Positions 1 to 8,256 of a stretch of 64,000 nucleotides of DNA are shown piece after piece; the first letter of the stretch is position 1; each line of letters starts with the position of its first letter. The DNA is from Acidocella sp. Lineage in GTDB: Bacteria > Pseudomonadota > Alphaproteobacteria > Acetobacterales > Acetobacteraceae. The notes under the pieces are model-generated. The model worked only from the letters and a program-made list of their open reading frames with translations, had not been told where the DNA came from and did no database searches. The stretch lies in assembly GCA_031291755.1 (NCBI GenBank), contig JARLIK010000019.1, positions 1 through 64,000 on the forward strand. The letters are read 5' to 3'. The position numbers and the translations under genes were made by a program.

Positions 1-1
1 G

Positions 2-1324
2 AACGATCCAACCTCGGGCAGCTATGCCAGCCCGGATGTGAATCCGGTGGGCTCGCCGATCAATGTGACGGTGACGGGCTTAAGCATCAGCGGCACGACG
101 GCGAGCGACTATGTGCTGGCTTCGAGCAGCGCCAACGGCAACATCGGCAACATCACCCCGGCGACGCTGACCTATGTGGCCAACACTGACAGCCGGACCT
201 ATGGCGCTGCGAATCCAATATTTACAGGCACTGTCACAGGGTTTGTGGATGGCCAGAATCAGGGTGACGCAACGTCCGGAACTTTGAGCTTTACTAGCCC
301 GGCCAATGCCTCGAGTCCGGCGACAACTGCCACCAATGGTGATCCTAAATACGCGATTAATGGTTCCGGCTTGACGGCGGATAACGGTGACTATGTGTTC
401 GTGCAGACGGCCGGCAACGCGACGGCGCTGACGATCAACCCGGCGGTGCTGACGGTGAGCCTGATCGGCACGGTCGAGAAGACCTATGACGAGACCACCA
501 CCGCGACACTGGTGGCGGGTAATTACAGCCTGTCACCTACGGAAAATGGCGATGTGATCGCGCTGAATGATCCCACCACTGGGACCTATGCGTCGCCGAA
601 TGCCGGCAGCGGGATTGCGGTGACGGTGAATGGGCTGAGCATCAGCGGCACCAAGGCCGGTGATTATGTGCTGGCCGCGCCGAGCGTCACCGATGATGTG
701 GGTAAGATTGATCAGGTTGTTCTGACGGGCGCAATTATCGGTGACCCGACCAAGCTTTACGATGGCACAAACAGCGCAACGCTGGGGCCGAATAATTATG
801 AGCTGTTCGGGTTTTTGCAGGGCCAGGGCGGAACTGTGACGCAGACCAGCGGCACGTACGCTTCACCGAATGTTGGGCAGGAATTGGTGACGGCCAACAT
901 TACCGGTGACATTGCGCCGAATATCGGCACCGACCTAGCCAATTACGTGCTGCCCAGCATCGTAACGGGCGAAGGCACAATCGGTCAGAATAATTTGAAC
1001 AACACGATTGTTGCCAATTATCACGGCCCCGACAGTTTGGAAGAAATTCTAGCCAATGCGCATGGCGCGATGCTGCCGGTGATTATCATTCCATTCCCGG
1101 CGCCGGCGGGGCTGTTTACCCGCGGTGGTGCCATCTTTGGCTCGCTGCCGACGATTATTCAGAGCATGACGGCCCCGGCAACGGCTGACGGCGAAGTGGC
1201 TGTGACGACAGGGCAGCCGTTGATTGTCAGCCCCGAGGAAATTCTGCTGCAAGGCGATCGCGAAAAGACCTGGTGGCTGACACTGCCGGACGCTCGGCCA
1301 GTGCAACCCATGCAGTTTCATTGA
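2..1324 (+). CDS. MBG/YDG-repeat filamentous exoprotein, C-terminal part (TpsA-like)
   Basis: The reading frame is open from the first bases, so this is the 3' end of a larger gene that begins before the window. It contains tandem YDG-type units (K-TYDxTTxATL ... GxYASPNxGxGIxVTVxGLSISGTxAxDYVL, seen about twice) alternating with an MBG-type unit (TYGAANPIFTGTVTGF). Such units make up the stalk of large beta-helical adhesins. The final 110 residues lack the repeat and hold a hydrophobic patch near VIIIPFPAPAGLF. The gene lies 55 bp upstream of a TpsB/FhaC-like transporter, the classical arrangement of two-partner secretion, so the product is probably exported across the outer membrane by its neighbour. 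The N-terminal TPS domain that would confirm this lies outside the window. The ligand is unknown. Confidence 0.85.
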   Translation, partial: NDPTSGSYASPDVNPVGSPINVTVTGLSISGTTASDYVLASSSANGNIGNITPATLTYVANTDSRTYGAANPIFTGTVTGFVDGQNQGDATSGTLSFTSPANASSPATTATNGDPKYAINGSGLTADNGDYVFVQTAGNATALTINPAVLTVSLIGTVEKTYDETTTATLVAGNYSLSPTENGDVIALNDPTTGTYASPNAGSGIAVTVNGLSISGTKAGDYVLAAPSVTDDVGKIDQVVLTGAIIGDPTKLYDGTNSATLGPNNYELFGFLQGQGGTVTQTSGTYASPNVGQELVTANITGDIAPNIGTDLANYVLPSIVTGEGTIGQNNLNNTIVANYHGPDSLEEILANAHGAMLPVIIIPFPAPAGLFTRGGAIFGSLPTIIQSMTAPATADGEVAVTTGQPLIVSPEEILLQGDREKTWWLTLPDARPVQPMQFH

Positions 1325-1379
1325 TCGGCGCTGCGGACCGGCGTAGGGCAAGGCTGAATTTGAAAGCGATTAAAGACCA

Positions 1380-3131
1380 ATGAACTTCAAACCGACACAC
1401 AAGCTGGCGCAGATTTTGACGGCGGCGATGGTTCTGGGCGGCGTGCAGGCCGCGCAGGCGCAGGTGTATAACCGGATTGCGCCGAATACGCCGCCGGCGC
1501 AGCCAACGGCGCCGATCGACAACCCGAAAGCCGCAGCACCGTTGCCGTCATCAGCGAAGGTGATCCGTCCGGCTTTGCAGGGCGTGCTGTTTGTGGCCGG
1601 GCAGGATAAATTGGTGAAGGAAGGGCTGCCGGTGAGCGCTGCCGGGCCAACCGGGATGACGGCGAGCGGGTTGCCGCTGTTGAATGACCCGGCGTTTCAG
1701 GCGGTGGTGAAGCCTTATATTGGCCAGCCCATGACCTTGGATTTGCTGAACAAGGTGGCGCACGCCACGTTGAATTATTACCGCGACCATGGTCAGCCGT
1801 TTGTGGATGTGACGATCCCGCCACAGAATATCAATGACGGCCTAGTGCAGGTGGTGGTGACGAATTACCGCATTGGCGAGGTGACGGCGTCGGGCAATCA
1901 TTATTTTTCGAGCGCTTCGATCATCGCGGCGAGCGGTTTGAAGCCGGGCCAGACGCTCAGCATCGATGGGTTGGAGAATGATCTGAGTTGGGTCAACCAG
2001 AATCCGTTCCGCAACGTGAATGCGGTATTCAAGCCGGGACACCAGACTGGGCTGACCGATGTGGATTTGCAGACGCAGGACCAACTGCCGCTGCGTTTCT
2101 ATATGGGATACGATAATGAGGGCGTGCCGGGGCTTGGCCAGAATGAATGGAATTTTGGTTTCAACTGGGGCAACGCGTTCGGGCTGGGGCAGATTTTCTC
2201 GTATCAATATACGCGCAGTTTCAGTGGGCGCTTTACCGGCCATTCGGTGAGCGATGTGATTCCGTTGCCATGGCGCGACAAGCTTTTGATATTCGGCTCG
2301 TATGAATTGCAGAAGCCATTTATTGCCAGCGGGTTTGACAATCTGGGGCGGTCGGGTCAGGCGAGCTTCCGGTATGTGCATATGCTGCCTTCGCTGCCGT
2401 GGCTGACCGGCGATGTGCAGCTTGGGTATGATTTTAAAACCTCCAACAGCAATTTGGAGTTTGGCGGGTTTCAGGTGTTTTCTGACTCCACGCAGATTGA
2501 TCAGTTTGTGCTGACCTATGATGGTAACGAGACCGACCGCTACGGTCAGACCACTATTGAGAATGATTTTATCGGCAGTCCTGGCGGGTTGATGGGGTCT
2601 AACAAGACCATTGCGTTCCAGCAATTCGTGCCAGGCGCGACGGCAAATTATGTGTATGACCGGCTCGGGCTGACGCGCACCACCAAGCTGCCGGCGGGGA
2701 TTACCTGGGTGGCGCGGGTGCTGGGCCAGGTGGCGAGTGTGAACCTGCTGGACAGCGAACAGTTGGCTGGCGGCGGGCCGGATAGTGTTTCAGGTTATTA
2801 CACCAGTACCGCGCTAGGCAGTGAGGGTGAGCTGATTAACCAGACGGTGTATGCGCCGGCCTTCAGCCCGATGGGGCTGCTGCATTTGCATCTGCCGGTG
2901 CAGGATGTAGCACAGGTGGGTGTGTTCTGGGATTATGCCAATTTGTATCAGCACACGCCAATCCCCAACATGCAGCGGCATGAAGATATTGCCAGCGCCG
3001 GTGTGACCGCAAATTACACCGTGGCCAAAAATACCAATGTGCAGTTTGCTATGGGTTGGCAGTTGCGTGATGCGCCAGGGCAGACCAAGCGGGGCGGGTT
3101 TGGGCAGATTTCCCTGGTGGTTGGATACTAG
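1380..3131 (+). CDS. ShlB/FhaC/HecB-family outer-membrane transporter (TpsB)
   Basis: Outer-membrane translocator of a two-partner secretion system. The N-terminus is a Sec signal peptide (hydrophobic ILTAAMVLGGVQAAQAQ, cleavage near residue 27), followed by a proline-rich linker (PNTPPAQPTAPIDNP) as in FhaC-like proteins. Residues about 60-140 and 150-220 look like POTRA domains, the second containing VVVTNYRIGEVTASGNHYF. The rest, rich in alternating aromatic and glycine strands and ending in ISLVVGY, fits a 16-stranded beta-barrel whose last residue is aromatic. The 583-residue length is normal for the family. It sits directly after the MBG-repeat exoprotein, its likely cargo, and the 55-bp gap suggests one transcript. 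The cargo pairing is inferred from position. Confidence 0.92.
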   Translation: MNFKPTHKLAQILTAAMVLGGVQAAQAQVYNRIAPNTPPAQPTAPIDNPKAAAPLPSSAKVIRPALQGVLFVAGQDKLVKEGLPVSAAGPTGMTASGLPLLNDPAFQAVVKPYIGQPMTLDLLNKVAHATLNYYRDHGQPFVDVTIPPQNINDGLVQVVVTNYRIGEVTASGNHYFSSASIIAASGLKPGQTLSIDGLENDLSWVNQNPFRNVNAVFKPGHQTGLTDVDLQTQDQLPLRFYMGYDNEGVPGLGQNEWNFGFNWGNAFGLGQIFSYQYTRSFSGRFTGHSVSDVIPLPWRDKLLIFGSYELQKPFIASGFDNLGRSGQASFRYVHMLPSLPWLTGDVQLGYDFKTSNSNLEFGGFQVFSDSTQIDQFVLTYDGNETDRYGQTTIENDFIGSPGGLMGSNKTIAFQQFVPGATANYVYDRLGLTRTTKLPAGITWVARVLGQVASVNLLDSEQLAGGGPDSVSGYYTSTALGSEGELINQTVYAPAFSPMGLLHLHLPVQDVAQVGVFWDYANLYQHTPIPNMQRHEDIASAGVTANYTVAKNTNVQFAMGWQLRDAPGQTKRGGFGQISLVVGY

Positions 3132-3502
3132 CGCCGGAAGCGACGCGCCAACGGCCAGCCTGCAACCGATACTCATAGTTGAATGGCTTTGGAAGCGTGC
3201 CAGGCTGGCATCGGCAGGCATAGGCTGATTGTGATCCCTGCCTTGCTAAAATGATTGAGTTGTTACAACGAGTTGATTTGATTGGCTTCTGGTGTATTTT
3301 CTAACAGCTTGATTAACCAAAGTTAATATTGTATAAAATACTTATAAAGATCTTAAATCGAAACGTATGTAATTATGATTCGAGAGATTCATTCTTTATA
3401 TATGATTAGGCTCACGTTCGTTAAACCATTGATAGAATTACAAAGGAGTGCGGGTTAGGTACTATCCCTCCACCGGTTTTAGGTGGTTTCCTGCGGCATA
3501 AA
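3132..3502. other. AT-rich intergenic leader before the pilus operon
   Basis: This stretch of about 370 bases holds no convincing gene. Its central part (about 3240-3450) is clearly AT-richer than both flanks, as expected for the promoter region of the downstream pilus operon. Just before the first pilus gene there is a short hairpin (CCACC-GGTTTTA-GGTGG, about 3470-3488). A Shine-Dalgarno-like AAAGGAG at about 3441 lies too far from the ATG at 3503 to serve it. No terminator with a T-run was found after the TpsB gene. Confidence 0.5.
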
Positions 3503-4027
3503 ATGAACAAAAAGACTTTACTGTCCCTGTCAGTCACCACCGCCCTGGCAGCCGCTGTTGGTTTTGCCTCCGTGGCTCACGCCACCACCAAGACCGCCTC
3601 TGTTGCTGTTACGGCATCCGTGGCCGGGTCGTGCAAAATCACAGGTGGCACTGTTGCGTTCGGCGCTTATGACCCGACCTCTGCCACCGCCTTGACTGCC
3701 AGCGGGACCGTTGTGGTCGCCTGCACCAAGAACACGACCTACACGGTTGGGCTGGATACCGGCCTCAATACCGCTAATGCGCCGTCCGGTTCGACCCGCG
3801 CTATGGTAGATGCGGGCGCTTATTTGGGCTACGATTTGTATTCTAACTCAGGTGCTACAACCCTCTGGACAAACTCCAGCCCCGGCTGGGTGTCTGGTAC
3901 TGGTGCCGGCGGTATCGGTGCAGCGGCGAACCAGACGTTGAACGTATATGGCTCAGTCCCGGTTGGCCAATTTGTGACACCAGGCACTACCTTTACGGAT
4001 ACTGTCACGGCTACGATCACCTACTAA
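3503..4027 (+). CDS. Spore coat U domain pilin (Csu-type major subunit)
   Basis: A 174-residue secreted protein with a Sec signal peptide (KKTLLSLSVTTALAAAVGF, cleavage AHA-T near residue 28). The mature part is a single SCPU domain: it opens with TASVAVTASVAGSCKITGG, has two cysteines (SCKI and VACTK) likely to form the conserved disulfide, and ends in the family's typical beta strand (TPGTTFTDTVTATITY). SCPU proteins are subunits of archaic chaperone-usher pili such as Csu of Acinetobacter. Being first in the cluster, ahead of the chaperone and usher, it is the likely major rod subunit. No good ribosome binding site precedes the ATG. The chaperone follows after 75 bp. Confidence 0.9.
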   Translation: MNKKTLLSLSVTTALAAAVGFASVAHATTKTASVAVTASVAGSCKITGGTVAFGAYDPTSATALTASGTVVVACTKNTTYTVGLDTGLNTANAPSGSTRAMVDAGAYLGYDLYSNSGATTLWTNSSPGWVSGTGAGGIGAAANQTLNVYGSVPVGQFVTPGTTFTDTVTATITY

Positions 4028-4102
4028 TACTAAGCAAACTTCATCCGCCGGCCCTGCCGCCGTTGGCGGTTGGGTCAGCGAATGTTTTGATTGATTAATA
4101 TA

Positions 4103-4843
4103 ATGCTCGATAAACGTGCTTTACTGCGCGGTGCCCTGGTTTCCGGCGTAGCGTTCAGTTTGCCAAAAATCGCCCGTAGCGAAACCGGCACTGCCAGCCT
4201 GCAAATTTCTCCCACTACGTTGGCGCTCAGCCCAGGCGGGGTCGTTACCGCGAATCTTTATAATAGCGGCGATGCCACTGCCAATGCGCAGGCCAGACTT
4301 AAGCGCTGGACGCAGGATGACAGTGGCGATGTGCTAGCCGACACCGATAACGTGGTGGTCAGCCCGCCGTTTGCCAGCTTGGCACCGCAAGCCTCACAGA
4401 TTTTGCGCATCGCTGACCTTTCGACGCCGGCCTCAGTCAGTGAAACAGCCTACCGACTGCTGGTCAATCAACTGCCCAGTGCCGGGGCCTTGAGCGGTGC
4501 GCATGTCGAAATTCTGCTGGCCTTCAGCGTGCCGGTATTCATTGCGGGCAGTGCGCAAACGCCGCCCAGCCTCTCCTACGCCATCGTCAACCGCGGCGCG
4601 GATATGTTGTTGGCCGTCTATAACGCGGGTGGTACCCATGCGCGCTTGGCCAGTTTGCGATTGCGGGCGGCATCAGGTGCGGTCATCATGGCGATTCCGG
4701 GATTGGCCGGGTACGCGCTGCCAAACGCCGCCGCTATCATAAAAATTCCTGCCGCACAGGCCACCGCTGCCCGGGATGCGGATTTATTTCTGCAAACCCA
4801 ACTCGATAGCCAACCACAGCAAATCACCCGGCGGGCCGGCTAG
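4103..4843 (+). CDS. Periplasmic pilus chaperone (PapD/CsuC-like)
   Basis: A chaperone of about 246 residues that delivers pilin subunits to the usher. After an arginine-containing signal sequence (KRALLRGALVSGVAFSLPKI) the N-terminal Ig-like domain shows the family pattern: LQISPTTLALSPGG, then VVTANLYNSGDATANAQARL, WTQDDSGDV and a G1-like strand VVSPPFASLAPQASQILRI. This is followed by AYRLLVNQLP, the equivalent of the conserved YR-hydrophobic motif, and then by the second domain. The ATG at 4103 is preferred over the in-frame TTG at 4091; neither has a strong Shine-Dalgarno. It lies between the SCPU pilin and the usher, with a 14-bp gap to the usher, so the operon is tightly packed. Confidence 0.88.
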   Translation: MLDKRALLRGALVSGVAFSLPKIARSETGTASLQISPTTLALSPGGVVTANLYNSGDATANAQARLKRWTQDDSGDVLADTDNVVVSPPFASLAPQASQILRIADLSTPASVSETAYRLLVNQLPSAGALSGAHVEILLAFSVPVFIAGSAQTPPSLSYAIVNRGADMLLAVYNAGGTHARLASLRLRAASGAVIMAIPGLAGYALPNAAAIIKIPAAQATAARDADLFLQTQLDSQPQQITRRAG

Positions 4844-4857
4844 GCGCCCACCATCTC

Positions 4858-7200
4858 ATGCGTAAGCCCAGAACCAGGGCCACCTTGCTTACCACTTTAT
4901 GCTTATTGGGCATGGCTGGCGGGTCAGCGTGCGCCAACCCACCCGCCACGCCAAATTTTTCCGGCCCGCTGACGCTCTATCTGGAACTGCTGATCAATGG
5001 TGACGACCGGCAAAGCGTTATCAAACTCATCAAGGACGGCAACGTTATTCTGGCCGACCCGGCGGATTTGCGGCGCGCCGGCATCATCCCCGATGGCTGG
5101 GAAACCGACGCGAAAGGGCGGATCATCCTCTCGGCGGTGAAAACCATCCATCTCAATATAGATATGCCGAAGCAAACGGTTGATTTTCAGGTTAGCCCGA
5201 AGGATCTGGCACCCAACATCATCGCGCTGCATGCGCACCGGGCGCCCAACTATGCGCCCAGTTCGTACGATACTGGGGCGTATTTGAATTACGATCTCTC
5301 GGCGCTCGATTCCCAAGGCATTCAGCAACTTGCCGGGCAATTCGGGTTGAACGGCTTTTCGCCCTATGGTGATTTGCGCACGGAATTTCAGACCAATCTG
5401 CAAAGCAAAGCCCAACCCGGCAACGCGCCGGCTTTCATCCGGCTTGGTACCGCCTATGAATATGATTGGCCGAATGTGCCGCGCAGCTTTATCGCCGGGG
5501 ATTTCATCTCCGACAGCCTGCCCTGGACACGGGCGCAGTTGATGGGCGGCATCCAGGTGGAAACCAACTATGACTTGCAACCCGGAGTCGTTACGTTCCC
5601 GCTGCCAAATATCGGCGGCACGCTGGCGGTGCCCTCGGCGGTTAACCTGCTGGTGAATAATCAAGCCAATTATCAGAGCAACGAGCAAGCCGGGCCATTC
5701 TCGATGGTGGGTATCCCGGTGCTGACCGGCTTGAACGAGATTACCGTGCAAACCAGAGCGCCGGATGGGCAGATCGTCTCCAGCACCGTGCCGTTTTATG
5801 CTTCCACCGACCTGCTGAAGCCGGGGCTGACGGCCTATGCGCTGAATATCGGCGAACTGCGGCGTGACTACGGAGCTACCGGCGATGGTTACGCCACCTG
5901 GGCAGGCAGCGGCACCATCCGGCACGGGCTGACCGATTATCTGACCATTGATCTGCACGCCGAAGGGGCGGGCGATGTGCAAATGGCTGGGGCGAGTTTG
6001 GATACTACCTCAATCCTGGGTGAAATCGACGGCACGCTTGCCGCCAGCACCCGGCAAGGGCAACATGCCGGGCTGGCATCGGCGAACTGGATACGCAGCG
6101 CCCGGGTGGTCAGTTTTTCCCTCGGCGCCACCTATGCCCAGAGCGGCTTTGCCGATCTGGGGACAGATCTCAACGTCGCCTATCCGCGTTTTTCCTGGTA
6201 TGGCAGCGCCTCGGCCAATCTGCCGGGCCAGCTTGGTGCGCTGTCACTGGCCTATACCAGCGAGCAGCTCGACCAGCGCTCGCGCAGCGAGTTTCTCATC
6301 GGCTCCTATAATGTCGCCATTCTGTACGGCGTGACGCTCGCCGCCTCGGTTTTTGCGGGGCAGAATTATAGTGACGGCGTTTCAAACCAAAATCGCGGGT
6401 TTGAGCTTTTCTTCAACATCCCGCTGGGGCGCAACATTGGGGCTGAGGCCGATGCCCAAGGCGGCTCGAACCAAAAGACCGATACCGGCGAGACCATCAC
6501 CCGGCAGCTTGACCCAGATGGCGGTTATGGCTGGAGTGTCGCCAATGAAAATGGCCAGTACAGCAACCAGAGCGCCACCGGCCAGCTTGACACACATGTT
6601 GGGGATTTCACCGCCAGCGTGCAGCGCTATAACGGCCAGATGAGTGAACAAGCTACCGCCAGCGGCAGTGTTGTGCTGCTGGAGGGGCTACATTTCAGCT
6701 CGCCAGCCTATCAATCATTCGGGGTGGTGAATGTGGGCTACCCGGATATTCCGGTATATTTGGAAAACCGCCCGATGGGCATGACCGGCAACGACGGCAC
6801 TTTGCTGATCCAAAATCTGCTGCCCTATCAGCCTAATAAAATCTCCATCGACGCCACCAAGCTACCGATGTCGGTTAATCTGAATAGTGAAAACACGGTG
6901 ATGACACCGCCCTTCAACGGCGGCGTGGTGGCGCAATTTCCACTCAACCACAACCACTACCGGGTGCTGATTATCGAGACCGCCAAGGGTGCGCATCCGG
7001 CACCTGGCTCGCTGCTGGAATTGGACGCCGCCGCCGCGCCGGTTGTGATTGGCTATGACGGTGAGGTCGAGATTGAAAACCCTGGCGCCAAAATCTCTGG
7101 CAAGGTGATGATGAAGGGGGCAACCTGCCGGATCAATGGCAAGCTGCCGACGGAAGCCCATTTGAATGATTTGAAAGGGGTTATTTTCAAATGTTTATGA
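4858..7200 (+). CDS. Outer-membrane usher of an archaic chaperone-usher pilus
   Basis: A 780-residue usher that receives chaperone-subunit complexes and polymerises the pilus at the outer membrane. A signal peptide (TTLCLLGMAGGSACA) precedes an N-terminal domain with LTLYLELLINGDDRQSVIKL. The middle part is a long beta-barrel with the plug region around LNEITVQTRAPDGQIVSST. The C-terminal domains include NRPMGMTGNDGTLLIQNLLPYQPNKI and end in GKVMMKGATCRINGKLP and a terminal cysteine, as in FimD/CsuD families. Its stop overlaps the start of the following SCPU gene by 10 bp, indicating translational coupling. Length and order (pilin, chaperone, usher, pilin) match Csu-like sigma/archaic systems. 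Confidence 0.92.
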   Translation: MRKPRTRATLLTTLCLLGMAGGSACANPPATPNFSGPLTLYLELLINGDDRQSVIKLIKDGNVILADPADLRRAGIIPDGWETDAKGRIILSAVKTIHLNIDMPKQTVDFQVSPKDLAPNIIALHAHRAPNYAPSSYDTGAYLNYDLSALDSQGIQQLAGQFGLNGFSPYGDLRTEFQTNLQSKAQPGNAPAFIRLGTAYEYDWPNVPRSFIAGDFISDSLPWTRAQLMGGIQVETNYDLQPGVVTFPLPNIGGTLAVPSAVNLLVNNQANYQSNEQAGPFSMVGIPVLTGLNEITVQTRAPDGQIVSSTVPFYASTDLLKPGLTAYALNIGELRRDYGATGDGYATWAGSGTIRHGLTDYLTIDLHAEGAGDVQMAGASLDTTSILGEIDGTLAASTRQGQHAGLASANWIRSARVVSFSLGATYAQSGFADLGTDLNVAYPRFSWYGSASANLPGQLGALSLAYTSEQLDQRSRSEFLIGSYNVAILYGVTLAASVFAGQNYSDGVSNQNRGFELFFNIPLGRNIGAEADAQGGSNQKTDTGETITRQLDPDGGYGWSVANENGQYSNQSATGQLDTHVGDFTASVQRYNGQMSEQATASGSVVLLEGLHFSSPAYQSFGVVNVGYPDIPVYLENRPMGMTGNDGTLLIQNLLPYQPNKISIDATKLPMSVNLNSENTVMTPPFNGGVVAQFPLNHNHYRVLIIETAKGAHPAPGSLLELDAAAAPVVIGYDGEVEIENPGAKISGKVMMKGATCRINGKLPTEAHLNDLKGVIFKCL

Positions 7201-7691
7201 TGGAGAGGTCGGTCGCGGGTGCCCTGCTGATGCTGTGTATGGCCGTGCTGACGTCAGGCACCGCCCACGCCTCACAATGCACCACCTCGGGCAGCATCAC
7301 CATCACGGCCACAACGCTCGCTTTCGGTATTTATGACCCCACCAACATAACCCCCACACCGTCAACCACCACCATTACCGTGCGATGCACCAACACAGGC
7401 CGAACGCTGCCGCCGCTCTCGCTTGCCATCAGCGCCGGGGACTCCGGCAGCTTCACCCCCACACGATATATGAAAGGCAGTGCCGCCGGTACTGTGCTGA
7501 ATTACCAGCTCTATGACAATTCAACCGACAGCACGGTTTGGGGCGACGGTACCGGAGGCACCGGCACGCTCTCAGGCGGCAATGGCGCTTCCTATACTCA
7601 AGCCTTCACGGGCTACGGCCAAATCCCGGTCAGCCAGTACACCACTCCCGGCAGCTACACCGACACGCTGACCGTGACCCTGACCTATTAG
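7191..7691 (+). CDS. SCPU-domain pilin, probable tip or minor subunit
   Basis: A second SCPU protein of 166 residues, last in the pilus operon. Signal peptide VAGALLMLCMAVLTSGTAHA, then SQCTTSGSITITATTLAFGIYDPTN, a second cysteine in TITVRCTNT, and the family C-terminus (TTPGSYTDTLTVTLTY). It is much shorter than the two-domain tip adhesin CsuE, so it may be a single-domain tip or adaptor. The start overlaps the usher gene by 10 bp; ATGs at 7191, 7197 and 7200 are all possible, the first being used here. The tip role is inferred from the gene's position. Confidence 0.85.
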   Translation: MFMMERSVAGALLMLCMAVLTSGTAHASQCTTSGSITITATTLAFGIYDPTNITPTPSTTTITVRCTNTGRTLPPLSLAISAGDSGSFTPTRYMKGSAAGTVLNYQLYDNSTDSTVWGDGTGGTGTLSGGNGASYTQAFTGYGQIPVSQYTTPGSYTDTLTVTLTY

Positions 7692-7942
7692 TAATAACGC
7701 TCGCCCGGCACGCGGCTGATATACACAGCCGTCCTCTGCGGTATTTTACCCTGCTTGCCGGCATAAGGCAGGACCGTAGCCCCCACCATGAGGCTGGCTG
7801 ATTTGCGCTGGTGGTGCATGGCCACGGCGGCTGGCATCTCAGCTTGTGAGGTTATGGCAATCATGATCACTGCAAATACCTGAGTCTTCCAGGTCGAGTA
7901 ATATTTGTGAATTGCCACCGGCATCGCTGATTCCCACCACAA
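7688..7942 (-). CDS. Candidate small exported protein
   Basis: An 84-codon ORF on the opposite strand, tail to tail with the last pilin and overlapping it by 4 bp. It is not a shadow of a gene, because the + strand here is intergenic beyond 7691. From the internal Met (seventh codon) it looks like a Sec-exported peptide: positive start (HKYYSTWK), hydrophobic core (VFAVIMIAITS) and a possible AVA cleavage site. The mature part is about 40 residues (KSASLMVGATVLPYAG, ending AVYISRVPGERYY). No ribosome binding site stands out and I recognise no family, so it may be a chance ORF. Confidence 0.3.
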   Translation of the reverse strand: MWWESAMPVAIHKYYSTWKTQVFAVIMIAITSQAEMPAAVAMHHQRKSASLMVGATVLPYAGKQGKIPQRTAVYISRVPGERYY

Positions 7943-8256
7943 GTTGTGAATTTGTATTTGATGCAGCTCAATGGTGAGTTAATGCGGACGGGGGCGGGTG
8001 GGGGTTGGGTTTTATTGTTTGATAAATAACTCACTAGATAGTGAATTAATCTGGACAAATGAATTTTAGGGTGTCTATAAGGCAGCATGCACTACGAATT
8101 CAGTGCGCGGAGACCGTAAAACACGGCGTGGAAACTAGGGTAGAGCGTAAAACGAGCGATTAACAGCAATCATCAGACCCAGGCGGGCGGGCATGGCCGC
8201 AGCGATGCGAATAGCTGGCATCGGTAAATGTTAAAATCATGAACGGAGGATAAATA
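7692..8256. other. Long intergenic region between pilus operon and ABC importer
   Basis: About 565 bases with no plus-strand gene; the only coding candidate is the short minus-strand ORF listed separately. A hairpin CGGCTG-ATATACA-CAGCCG lies at about 7714-7731 without a T-run. An AT-rich segment near 8020-8080 (TAAATAACTCACTAGATAGTGAATTAAT) contains the imperfect inverted repeat TCACTAGATAGTGA and could be the promoter or an operator for the ABC operon. A good ribosome binding site (GGAGGA) lies just before the ATG at 8257. Confidence 0.45.

Noticed and set aside
1842-2624. A 260-codon minus-strand frame inside the TpsB gene
   Set aside because: Antisense shadow without family features or ribosome binding site.
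3441-3502. Possible riboswitch in the pilus leader
   Set aside because: A short hairpin and GGTACTATCCC are present, but no known riboswitch core could be matched.
4924-5982. A 352-codon frame on the minus strand within the usher gene
   Set aside because: His/Arg/Gln-rich composition typical of antisense frames in GC-rich genes, wholly inside a well-supported usher.
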